NCBI GenBank assembly: GCA_937983495.1
Contig: CALKAA010000093.1
Span: forward strand, 1 to 16,863
Direction: 5' to 3'
Length of the DNA: 16,863 nucleotides
DNA from: an uncultured Gemmobacter sp.
Lineage (GTDB): Bacteria; Pseudomonadota; Alphaproteobacteria; Rhodobacterales; Rhodobacteraceae
Shown here piece by piece: positions 1 to 5,889 of this stretch (position 1 is the first letter of the stretch; every line of letters begins with the position of its first letter). A program made the position numbers and the translations under genes. Under the pieces are notes generated by a model. That model ran no database searches and was not told the origin of the DNA. It was given only the letters and a program-made list of their open reading frames with translations.

Positions 1-246
1 GCCCGAGGCCAGCAGGCACACCACGCCATCCGGCATGGTGACGGTGATCGTCCAGCTTCCGGTCTCAGACGCGAAAAGTTCCATCACCGTGCTATTGGCC
101 GCCAGCCCCACGGCCTGCCGGCTTTCGCCATAGCGATTGGCCAGCGTCTCCAGCACCATCTGGCGCGGACCGCATTGACCTTGCGCCTGCGCAGCCCCGG
201 CGAAAAGCAAAAGCGCAGGCACGGTGAGAAGGATCTTCAACATCAT
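1..246 (-). CDS. Secreted hypothetical protein (N-terminal part only)
   Basis: The left edge of the window cuts this gene; only about 82 N-terminal residues are present. It starts with two consecutive ATG codons (244-246 and 241-243), preceded on the minus strand by a GGAAAGG ribosome binding site about 6 bases upstream. Residues 1-21 form a signal peptide: hydrophobic core LLTVPALLLFAGA, then AQA as a cleavage site before QGQCGPR. The mature part carries one Cys near residue 24 and another near residue 77, which could form a disulfide. I recognise no enzyme motif. It diverges from the malyl-CoA thioesterase gene, so the 202-bp gap between them probably serves both. Function unknown; an exported periplasmic protein is the safest reading. 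Confidence 0.72.
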   Translation of the reverse strand, partial: MMLKILLTVPALLLFAGAAQAQGQCGPRQMVLETLANRYGESRQAVGLAANSTVMELFASETGSWTITVTMPDGVVCLLASG

Positions 247-448
247 TTGGCCTTTCCGGTTGGGGCACCCTGCGGCGCGACTTTGCACTGGCCCCAGCCT
301 GCGCCCGACGCGCTGAGAAAAGATTAACAGCCGGCACGTTCTCGCGCCGTTCTCGGTCCCGCGATTTTCTGCAATGCGGCAAATCTCCACTTGCCACAAA
401 TGGCGATTTCGTGCTTCCTCGCGCAAGATTATTACTCAGGAGACTCGC
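247..448. promoter_or_regulatory. Divergent intergenic region upstream of mcl2
   Basis: This 202-bp gap separates two divergent genes and must hold both promoters. Visible structure: a direct repeat GTTCTCG at 338-344 and 349-355 (11-bp period, one helical turn), and an imperfect inverted repeat GATTT (363-367) / AAATC (381-385) whose inner bases CTGC and GCGG can also pair. The half-sites GGCAA (378-382) and TTGCC (391-395) are inverted with 8 bp between them, and GCCA-caaa-TGGC lies at 393-404. The ribosome binding site CAGGAGA lies at 437-443. I cannot assign a convincing -35/-10 pair. The overlapping inverted repeats suggest an operator for the mcl2 operon, but no regulator can be named from them. 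Confidence 0.4.
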
Positions 449-1309
449 ATGTCGCGCCCCTTCCGTTCCGTGCTGTATATCCCCGGCTCGAAAGAGCGCG
501 CGCTGGAAAAGGCCATGGGCCTGCCCGCTGATGCGATCATCTTTGATCTGGAAGACGCCGTCGCCCCCGAGGAAAAGCCCGCCGCGCGCAAGCTGCTGGC
601 GCAGGTGCTGACGGATTGGGATTTTGGTGCCCGCGCGCGCATCGTGCGGATCAACGGGTTTGACACCGAATGGGGCCGCGCCGATGCCGCTGCGATGGAC
701 GAGGCGATTGCGCGCGGCGCGAAAATCGACGCAATTCTGATCCCCAAGGTCAACAGCCCCGCCGATCTGGATGCAGTGGCTCAGGCTGTGCCCGGCGCCG
801 ATCTCTGGGCGATGATGGAGACCTGTCAGGGCATGCTGAACGCCGCCGCCATCGCCGCGCATCCGCGCCTCAAAGGCATGGTGATGGGCACCAATGATCT
901 GGCGAAGGAGCTGAACAGCCGCTTCCGCCCCGACCGTCTGCCAATGCAGGCAGGCCTTGGCCTTTGCCTGTTGGCGGGCCGGGCGCATGGGCTGACCCTG
1001 ATCGACGGGGTTTACAATGCCTTCAAGGATGAGGAGGGCCTGCGCGCCGAATGCGAGCAAGGCCGCGACATGGGCTTTGACGGCAAGACCCTGATCCACC
1101 CGGCGCAGCTGGAGATCGCCAATACCGCCTTCGCCCCTTCGGACGCCGAGATCGACCTCGCCAAACGCCAGATCGAGGCCTTCAATGCCGTGATGGCGCA
1201 GGGCGGCGGCGTGGCCGTGGTGGATGGCAAGATTGTCGAGAACCTGCATATCGTGACAGCCAAGGCCACCCTCGCCAAGGCGCAGGCGATTGCGGCCATG
1301 GCAGAATGA
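449..1309 (+). CDS. mcl2: (3S)-malyl-CoA thioesterase / CitE-like CoA-ester lyase superfamily protein
   Basis: A 286-residue member of the HpcH/HpaI/CitE superfamily. The nearest characterised relative I recall is Rhodobacter sphaeroides Mcl2, which hydrolyses (3S)-malyl-CoA to malate and CoA and works after the true lyase Mcl1 in the ethylmalonyl-CoA pathway. Visible motifs: FDLEDAVAP at 32-40, the CoA/substrate Arg in RING (R67), the metal-binding Glu in METCQG (E124), GTNDL with D150, and IHPAQ at 216-220. It lacks the longer N-terminal region of Mcl1-type lyases. The ATG at 449 is chosen because CAGGAGA lies 5 bases upstream and the conserved domain starts at residue 4; an in-frame extension to 374 would add unconserved residues. 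First gene of a rightward set that also contains mch, which supports the pathway assignment. A plain CitE-like lyase activity cannot be excluded. Confidence 0.85.
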   Translation: MSRPFRSVLYIPGSKERALEKAMGLPADAIIFDLEDAVAPEEKPAARKLLAQVLTDWDFGARARIVRINGFDTEWGRADAAAMDEAIARGAKIDAILIPKVNSPADLDAVAQAVPGADLWAMMETCQGMLNAAAIAAHPRLKGMVMGTNDLAKELNSRFRPDRLPMQAGLGLCLLAGRAHGLTLIDGVYNAFKDEEGLRAECEQGRDMGFDGKTLIHPAQLEIANTAFAPSDAEIDLAKRQIEAFNAVMAQGGGVAVVDGKIVENLHIVTAKATLAKAQAIAAMAE

Positions 1310-1314
1310 TGATT

Positions 1315-1333
1315 ATGTGAACCAGTTTCACAT
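1315..1333. repeat. 7-bp hairpin between mcl2 and the NnrU gene
   Basis: ATGTGAA (1315-1321) and TTCACAT (1327-1333) form a perfect 7-bp inverted repeat with loop CCAGT. GATGAT just outside can pair with ATCATC across a bulge. It starts 5 bases after the mcl2 stop and ends 14 bases before the NnrU start. No T-run follows, so it is not a standard terminator; an mRNA processing or stability hairpin is as likely as an operator. Confidence 0.4.
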
Positions 1334-1347
1334 CATCGGAGCCAGCC

Positions 1348-1890
1348 ATGCTATTGCTCGCCCTCGGCCTTGCCCTCTGGGTTCTGCCACATCTTCTCAA
1401 ACGCCTTGCCCCCGGATTGCGCGCGCAATGGGGCGACCGGGCCAAACTGCCGCTGACGCTGGCCATGGTGGCCGGGATCGCGCTGATGATCATCGGCTAT
1501 CGCGCGGCAGAGGGCAGCTTTTACTGGGGCCGCTCTCCCGCCATGGTCGGGATCAACAACCTCTTGATGCTGGCCTCGGTCTATCTGTTTGCCGCAGCGG
1601 GCATGAAAACCGCCATCGCGCGCAAGCTGCGCCATCCAATGCTTTGGGGCGTGATCCTCTGGGCCATCGCACATCTGTTGGTGAATGGCGACACGCCCTC
1701 TTTCGTGCTGTTTGGGGGTATCGGTGCCTGGGCCTGTGCCTCCATGCTGCTGATCAATCGCGCTGAAACCTGGACGCCCCCCGCCGCCAAGCCGGTAAAA
1801 TTTGAGGCCATGGCCTTGGCAGGCACTCTGCTGGTCTATGGCGCGATGGCCGGTGTGCACTATGCCCTCGGCTACCCTGCTTTCGGATAA
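1348..1890 (+). CDS. NnrU-family integral membrane protein
   Basis: A 180-residue polytopic membrane protein with about six hydrophobic segments (roughly 1-17, 34-50, 66-85, 97-113, 118-136 and 155-174). The family signature is in the middle: RHPMLWGVILWAIAHLLVNGD (spanning 95-115), with conserved H96, H109, N113 and D115. NnrU was first described beside denitrification genes in Rhodobacter, where it is needed for normal nitrite/nitric oxide reduction, but most NnrU-domain proteins lie away from such genes and their biochemistry is unknown. It starts at the ATG preceded by CGGAG, 38 bases after mcl2, and is followed 4 bases later by a DUF1737 gene, so it is probably cotranscribed. No denitrification gene is near; the context instead suggests a membrane function in cells using the ethylmalonyl-CoA pathway, which is inference. 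Confidence 0.85.
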   Translation: MLLLALGLALWVLPHLLKRLAPGLRAQWGDRAKLPLTLAMVAGIALMIIGYRAAEGSFYWGRSPAMVGINNLLMLASVYLFAAAGMKTAIARKLRHPMLWGVILWAIAHLLVNGDTPSFVLFGGIGAWACASMLLINRAETWTPPAAKPVKFEAMALAGTLLVYGAMAGVHYALGYPAFG

Positions 1891-1894
1891 CACC

Positions 1895-2098
1895 ATGAAA
1901 CTCTACCGCTTTCTGTCGGATGACGACACTTCGGCCTTTTGCCACAAGGTGACGGCCGCCTTGAACAAGGGTTGGGCGCTGCATGGCGACCCGACCTATG
2001 CCTTTGACGCCGCGCGCGGGGTCATGCGCTGTGGTCAGGCGGTGGTGAAAGAGGCCCCCGGCGACTACACGCCCGAAACCAAACTGGGCGAACACTAA
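1895..2098 (+). CDS. DUF1737 small cytoplasmic protein
   Basis: A 67-residue protein with no signal peptide or membrane segment. The pattern KLYRFLSDDDTSAFCHKVTA, followed by a Gly-Trp-x-Leu-His-Gly-x-Pro stretch, matches the DUF1737 family as I know it. It has two Cys (near residues 16 and 47). The start is the ATG four bases after the NnrU stop codon; the reading frame is open further upstream, but that part overlaps the NnrU gene and is not conserved-looking. There is no strong Shine-Dalgarno of its own, so translational coupling to the NnrU gene is likely. Molecular function unknown; it lies between two ethylmalonyl-CoA pathway genes. Confidence 0.8.
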   Translation: MKLYRFLSDDDTSAFCHKVTAALNKGWALHGDPTYAFDAARGVMRCGQAVVKEAPGDYTPETKLGEH

Positions 2099-2104
2099 GC
2101 CCCC

Positions 2105-2129
2105 GCGCGGCGGATGGCCCCCGCCGCGC
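2105..2129. repeat. GC-rich 9-bp hairpin ahead of mch
   Basis: GCGCGGCGG (2105-2113) and CCGCCGCGC (2121-2129) are perfect inverted arms around the loop ATGGCCC. The hairpin fills most of the 49-bp gap between the DUF1737 stop and the mch start and ends just before the mch ribosome binding site AAAAGGAGAGAG. No U-tract follows it. An RNase-blocking or partial-termination hairpin that sets mch dosage relative to upstream genes is plausible. Confidence 0.5.
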
Positions 2130-2147
2130 CCCAAAAGGAGAGAGCGC

Positions 2148-3179
2148 ATGAAGACCAATCCCGGTCGTTTCTTCGAGGATTACCGTATCGGCGAGGTGAT
2201 CCGCCACGCCGTACCCCGCACCGTCAAGATGGGCGAGCGGGCGATGTATCATGCGCTGTATCCGGCGCGGCATGCGCTTTATTCCTCGGATGTTTTCGCG
2301 CAAGGCTGCGGCCTGCCCGAAAGCCCGCTGGATGATCTGATTGCCTTTCATGTGGTGTTCGGCAAGACTGTGCCCGATGTCAGCCTGAACGCGGTGGCGA
2401 ACCTTGGCTATGCCGAGGGGCGCTGGCTGCGCCCGGTCTGGCCGGGCGATACGCTGCGCGCGGAAAGCACCGTGATCGGGTTGAAAGAGAACTCCAACGG
2501 CAAGTCGGGCAATGTCTATGTCCGCACCGTGGGCCTCAATCAGCATGACGAGCCGGTGCTGGACTATGTGCGTTGGGTGATGGTGCGCAAGAACCGCCTT
2601 GATGCCCCCACGCCCGCGCCGCAGGTGCCCGAGCTGCAGAAAACCGTGGCGGCGAATGATCTGGTGATCCCGCAGGGGCTTGATTTCTCCAACTATGATT
2701 TCGGGTTGGCGGGCGAGCCGCATCGCTGGGGCGATTATGCGATCGGTGAGAAGATCGACCATGTGGATGGCGTGACCATCGAGGAGGCCGAGCATATGCT
2801 GGCCACCCGCCTGTGGCAGAACACCGCCAAGGTGCATTTCGACGCCACCTTCCGTGAGGATGGCAAGCGGCTGATCTATGGCGGCCATGTGATCTCGATG
2901 GCGCGGGCGCTGTCGTTCAACGGGCTGGCCAATGCGCAGATGGTGGTGGCGCTGAACGGCGGGGCGCATGCCAACCCCTGCTTTGCAGGCGATACTGTCA
3001 AGGCCTGGTCCGAGGTGCTGGACAAGGCCCCGACCAACGCCCCCGGTGTTGGTGCAATCCGGCTGCGGCTAGTGGCCGTGAAGCAGGGTGCCGCGCCCTT
3101 TGCACTGAAAGGCGCGGATGGCAAATATGCCCCAGAAGTGCTGCTGGATCTGGATTACTGGGCGCTGATGCCGCTGTAA
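2148..3179 (+). CDS. mch: Mesaconyl-CoA hydratase (beta-methylmalyl-CoA dehydratase)
   Basis: A 343-residue double-hotdog hydratase of the MaoC-like superfamily. In the ethylmalonyl-CoA pathway it hydrates mesaconyl-CoA to erythro-beta-methylmalyl-CoA, the substrate cleaved to glyoxylate and propionyl-CoA. The N-terminal hotdog (about 8-150) opens with PGRFFEDYRIGEVIRH and has WLRPVWPGDTL near 94-103. The C-terminal hotdog (about 185-343) has the hydratase-type stretch WQNTAKVHFDATF with H230, then YGGHVISMARAL near 244-254. Length and sequence match the Rhodobacter enzyme. The start at 2148 has a strong AGGAGAGAG site about 4 bases upstream. The nearby malyl-CoA thioesterase-like gene supports the pathway role. 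The other pathway genes (ccr, ecm, mcd, mcl1) are not in the window. Confidence 0.93.
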   Translation: MKTNPGRFFEDYRIGEVIRHAVPRTVKMGERAMYHALYPARHALYSSDVFAQGCGLPESPLDDLIAFHVVFGKTVPDVSLNAVANLGYAEGRWLRPVWPGDTLRAESTVIGLKENSNGKSGNVYVRTVGLNQHDEPVLDYVRWVMVRKNRLDAPTPAPQVPELQKTVAANDLVIPQGLDFSNYDFGLAGEPHRWGDYAIGEKIDHVDGVTIEEAEHMLATRLWQNTAKVHFDATFREDGKRLIYGGHVISMARALSFNGLANAQMVVALNGGAHANPCFAGDTVKAWSEVLDKAPTNAPGVGAIRLRLVAVKQGAAPFALKGADGKYAPEVLLDLDYWALMPL

Positions 3180-3183
3180 TTCA

Positions 3184-3201
3184 CCCTCCCGCGCCGGAGG
3201 G
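3184..3201. terminator. Candidate bidirectional hairpin between convergent genes
   Basis: CCCTCC (3184-3189) and GGAGGG (3196-3201) form a 6-bp stem with loop CGCGCC in the 24-bp gap between the mch stop and the stop of the leftward RTX gene. Neither side has a real T-run, so termination by this hairpin alone is uncertain; its position between convergent genes is the main argument. Confidence 0.45.
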
Positions 3202-3203
3202 CG

Positions 3204-4076
3204 CTACAGCACAAAATCGCTGGCACGCAGCGTGGCAAGCCGCTCCAGATGCAGCGCAAAATCGGCGCGTCCGTCACCGTCGGTATCGGCGGTGACGGTG
3301 ATGCCCGCCCCGTCGCGCTGCCAGCGCAACTCGCCTGCGGAGCCGCTGAAGGCCGCGGTGCCGATCAAATCAAAACTCTGGTTGCCGCGCATCCCGCGCT
3401 GTGCATCAAGGGCTGACAGGTCGATCACATCGCCTTCGGCGCGGGCAAAATCCTGCACCCGGTCCATCGCACCGGGCCGACTATCTGCCAGTCGGGCAAA
3501 GACAAACCTGTCGGCCCCATAGCCGCCGCTCATCAGGTCTGCCCCGGTGCCGCCCTCCAGCACATCATCGCCGCTGTCACCGCGCAGGGTGTCGCGCCCT
3601 GCGCCGCCTTGCAGCGTGTCATCACCGCTGCCGCCCAGCACCCGATCCCGTCCGGCATCGCCGGCAAGCTGATCATCGCCCGCATTGCCGTTCAACACAT
3701 CATTGCCGCCATAGCCGCGCGCGATGTCAGAATTTGATGACAGGTCAAACACATCCGCCTGCGACAGCACATAGGCTAGCAAGGCCGGACTGTCTGCCTC
3801 CATCAGCGCAAACAGCCGTGCCGCCGAGAGATTGGCCCCTTCAAACCTGTAGATCAGGGTATTCTGGAATGAAAAGGTATAGCCCGTCACCGTGCCGCTG
3901 ATCTGCCCTCCCGGCCCCTGCCGGAACTGCCCGGTGGCAACCCCCTGCCAGCTCGGGCTGCTCAGGGTATCCATGAAGCTGATCTCGATCAGGTTGACGG
4001 AAAACGCCTCCACATGGCCATCCCAAGCCTGCCCAAAATCATTATAATATTGCTGATAGGTCCAGATCCGCGCCAT
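3204..4076 (-). CDS. RTX-type calcium-binding protein, probably type I secreted
   Basis: A 290-residue protein. Residues 1-115 form an N-terminal region of unknown function, rich in Ser, aromatic residues and beta-strand-like stretches. Residues 121-190 hold about seven glycine/aspartate nonapeptides of the GGxGxDxLx type (for example GGSGDDTLQ, GGAGRDTLR), which bind Ca2+ as a beta-roll. Residues 204-290 resemble the serralysin C-terminal domain, with DRVQDFARAEGDVIDLSAL, the calcium-loop-like DTDGDGRAD (264-272) and the hydrophobic tail DFVL typical of type I secretion substrates. There is no N-terminal signal peptide and no HExxH, so it is not itself a metalloprotease. The ATG at 4074-4076 is preceded on the minus strand by AAGGGGGG; upstream in-frame codons look non-coding. 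No type I exporter gene is in the window. Probably a small adhesin or matrix protein. Confidence 0.85.
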   Translation of the reverse strand: MARIWTYQQYYNDFGQAWDGHVEAFSVNLIEISFMDTLSSPSWQGVATGQFRQGPGGQISGTVTGYTFSFQNTLIYRFEGANLSAARLFALMEADSPALLAYVLSQADVFDLSSNSDIARGYGGNDVLNGNAGDDQLAGDAGRDRVLGGSGDDTLQGGAGRDTLRGDSGDDVLEGGTGADLMSGGYGADRFVFARLADSRPGAMDRVQDFARAEGDVIDLSALDAQRGMRGNQSFDLIGTAAFSGSAGELRWQRDGAGITVTADTDGDGRADFALHLERLATLRASDFVL

Positions 4077-4217
4077 ATCGCCCCCCTTCTCATTCTCCCC
4101 TTCAGTCCCCCTCCGGCATGGCGAAAGCATGACCGGCGCAGGGCAATGCGCGGGCATGGACGCAAGGCCGGAATCGGCTTAGCCTTCCCCAAGATCACGC
4201 CCAGACCGGAGCCCGCC

Positions 4218-4946
4218 ATGCGTGCAATCCTTGCCACTTTTGCCCTGCTTGCCAGCCCTGCTCTCGCGCAGGACGCCGACCCCAAAGCCGATTTCGTCGC
4301 CGACAATCTGGTGGCGATTTTCTATCACGAACTGGGCCACGCCCTGATCGACCAATTGGAGCTTCCGGTTCTGGGCAAGGAAGAAGACGCAGCCGACATC
4401 CTCTCGGTGCTGCTGATCGACGAGGTGTGGGAACCCGACATCGCGCAAGAGATCGTGGCGAACAATGCCATCGCCTATGCCATGCGCGCCGAGGCCGGGG
4501 CCGAGGGTGACCCCGGTTTCTGGGATGTGCATGGCCATGACCTGCAACGCTATTACACCCATGTCTGCCTGTTCTACGGGGCCGACCCGGAAAAGCGCGA
4601 GGCCTTCGCCCTTGCGGCCGACCTGCCCGCCGAACGCGCGGCCGGATGCCCGGAGGAGCGGCAACTGGCCGAGGATAGCTGGTGGACCTATCTGCAACCG
4701 CTCGCCGATCAGGCCCCCGGCACCGCGCTGGCGCTCAATGCCGCCGAGGATGAGTTCACTGCCAATGTGATCGGCGATGAGATCACCGCCCTGAACGAGC
4801 GTTTTGACCTGCCGCAAGAGGTGACAGTCGATGTGACCGAATGCGGCGAGATCAACGCCTATTACGTTCCGTCAGAGAGTCGCATCATCATGTGCACCGA
4901 GTTTTCCGAATTCCTGTGGCAACAGGCCGAGGCCGCCGAACTGTGA
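4218..4946 (+). CDS. Secreted DUF4344-family zinc metallopeptidase-like protein
   Basis: A 242-residue exported protein. Residues 1-17 are a signal peptide (MRAILATFALLASPALA, cut before QDAD). The mature protein has the zincin motif HELGH at 37-41, with acidic residues E55/E56 downstream that could supply a third ligand, and four Cys (in HVCLF, GCPEE, TECGE and IMCTE) that could make two disulfides. This layout fits the DUF4344 putative metallopeptidase family; no substrate is known to me. The ATG at 4218 starts the signal peptide; the open frame upstream to 4014 overlaps the divergent RTX gene and is not credible. The stop codon TGA (4944-4946) lies inside a palindrome that probably controls the following sdh operon, so the two transcription units are packed tightly. 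Confidence 0.85.
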   Translation: MRAILATFALLASPALAQDADPKADFVADNLVAIFYHELGHALIDQLELPVLGKEEDAADILSVLLIDEVWEPDIAQEIVANNAIAYAMRAEAGAEGDPGFWDVHGHDLQRYYTHVCLFYGADPEKREAFALAADLPAERAAGCPEERQLAEDSWWTYLQPLADQAPGTALALNAAEDEFTANVIGDEITALNERFDLPQEVTVDVTECGEINAYYVPSESRIIMCTEFSEFLWQQAEAAEL

Positions 4947-4972
4947 TCACAGCCCCAAAAAATGTGATCACA
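4941..4972. promoter_or_regulatory. Twin TGTGATCACA palindromes upstream of sdhC
   Basis: Two identical 10-bp perfect palindromes, TGTGATCACA, occupy 4942-4951 and 4963-4972. The first extends to a 12-bp palindrome (CTGTGATCACAG, 4941-4952) and contains the stop codon of the metallopeptidase gene. Their centres are 21 bp apart, two helical turns, so two dimers would bind the same DNA face. The half-site TGTGA resembles CRP/FNR-type half-sites, but those need a spacer that is missing here; a GntR- or MarR-type dimer fits a compact palindrome better. The sites lie about 140-170 bp upstream of the sdhC start. The regulator cannot be identified from this window. Confidence 0.6.
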
Positions 4973-5112
4973 AATCGGATATTTTTCATCGTGATAGCGT
5001 AAACGGCCCGGATTATCCGCGTTTGCACAGGTGACTTGGGCAAAAAACGCGCTATTGAAACATCAGAATTCCTGCCAGTGCGCGGCGCCGCGCCAAGCGA
5101 CAGAGGGACATC
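4973..5112 (+). promoter_or_regulatory. sdh operon promoter and leader region
   Basis: This gap carries further symmetric elements. TGATAGCGTAAACG (4992-5005) is a partial match to LacI-type operators with a central CG, 10 of 14 against TGATAACGTTATCA. CGGAT-T-ATCCG at 5009-5019 is an 11-bp palindrome. GCGCGGCGCCGCGC at 5080-5093 is a perfect 14-bp palindrome lying just before the sdhC ribosome binding site (AGAGGGA, 5102-5108), where it could fold in the mRNA leader. A TTGCAC at 5023-5028 could be a -35 box, but no matching -10 at normal spacing is clear, so I do not place a transcription start. Confidence 0.4.
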
Positions 5113-5496
5113 ATGGCTGAAGCAAAGCGGGTCGAACGCCCCCTTTCCCCCCACCTGCAAATCTACCGTCCGCAGCTGACCTCGGTCACCTCGATCCTGA
5201 CGCGGATCACCGGCAACGGGCTGATCGTCGGCACGCTGCTTGCGGTCTGGTGGCTGCTCTCTGCCGCCATCGGGCCGGAGTATTTCGCCATTGCCAATGG
5301 TGTGGCGACCTCGTGGTTCGGCGATCTGGTGTTTTTCCTCTCCGCCTGGGCGCTGTGGTATCACTACCTCGCCGGGCTGCGCCATCTTTACTATGACGCC
5401 GGCAAGGGCCTCGACATTCCCACCGCCGAAAAGCTGGGCTGGGCCTGCATCATCGGCTCGGTCGTGCTGACCGTCATCACCGCGCTGATCGTCTGA
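5113..5496 (+). CDS. sdhC: Succinate dehydrogenase cytochrome b556 subunit
   Basis: A 127-residue inner-membrane anchor of complex II, which passes electrons from succinate oxidation to ubiquinone. The family opening RPLSPHLQIYRPQLTS is at 9-24. S27 and R31 match the Escherichia coli SdhC quinone-site residues in both identity and numbering. HYLAGLRHLYYD (84-95) carries the heme b axial ligand H84 and H91. Three membrane segments are visible (about 32-53, 66-92 and 108-127). The ATG follows AGAGGGA by 4 bases. It is the first gene of the sdh operon; sdhD begins 10 bases after its stop. Confidence 0.96.
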   Translation: MAEAKRVERPLSPHLQIYRPQLTSVTSILTRITGNGLIVGTLLAVWWLLSAAIGPEYFAIANGVATSWFGDLVFFLSAWALWYHYLAGLRHLYYDAGKGLDIPTAEKLGWACIIGSVVLTVITALIV

Positions 5497-5506
5497 GGGG
5501 GCCACC

Positions 5507-5878
5507 ATGCGTTATCTGACCGCCCGTAAACGCGCCGAGGGCAAGGGCGCTTCCGGCACCGGCACCGAACATCACTGGTTCATGACCGTTTCGGCCGTGG
5601 GGCTTGCCTTCATGATCCCGGTCTGGGTCTATATCTTCGGCTCCGCACTTGGCAAAGGCCATGCGGAAGTGGTGGCGACCTTCGCCCGCCCCTTCCCCGC
5701 GATCCTCACCGCTCTGGTGCTGTTTGTCGGCATGCGCCACTTCGCCAAGGGCGCGCAGATGATGATCGAGGATTACGCCCGTGGCAGCGCCAAGAAGGGC
5801 CTGATCATGCTGGCGATTTCGATTTCCTATGCCGTGATCGCTGTGGGCTTCTACGCCCTCGCCAAGATCGCGCTCTGA
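5507..5878 (+). CDS. sdhD: Succinate dehydrogenase membrane anchor subunit
   Basis: A 123-residue second membrane anchor of complex II. Three hydrophobic segments lie at about 26-47, 60-78 and 96-122. H78 in GMRHFAKGAQ is the likely second axial heme ligand, and D89-Y90 in IEDY correspond to the quinone-site Asp-Tyr pair; the 11-residue distance from His to Asp is the same as in E. coli SdhD (H71, D82). The ribosome binding site GAGGGGG overlaps the sdhC stop region, and sdhA starts 11 bases downstream. Confidence 0.94.
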   Translation: MRYLTARKRAEGKGASGTGTEHHWFMTVSAVGLAFMIPVWVYIFGSALGKGHAEVVATFARPFPAILTALVLFVGMRHFAKGAQMMIEDYARGSAKKGLIMLAISISYAVIAVGFYALAKIAL

Positions 5879-5889
5879 GAGGCTGACCG

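Noticed and set aside
374..448. N-terminal extension of the mcl2 product
   Set aside because: The residues are not family-like and the ATG at 449 has a good ribosome binding site and begins the conserved domain.
2022..2969. 315-codon minus-strand open frame opposite mch
   Set aside because: Antisense shadow of mch; no recognisable protein features.
4014..4217. N-terminal extension of the DUF4344 protein
   Set aside because: It overlaps the divergent RTX gene start and would bury the clear signal peptide at 4218.
4942..4972. CRP or FNR binding site reading of the TGTGATCACA palindromes
   Set aside because: CRP and FNR half-sites need 4-6 bases between them; here the half-sites abut, so neither consensus fits.
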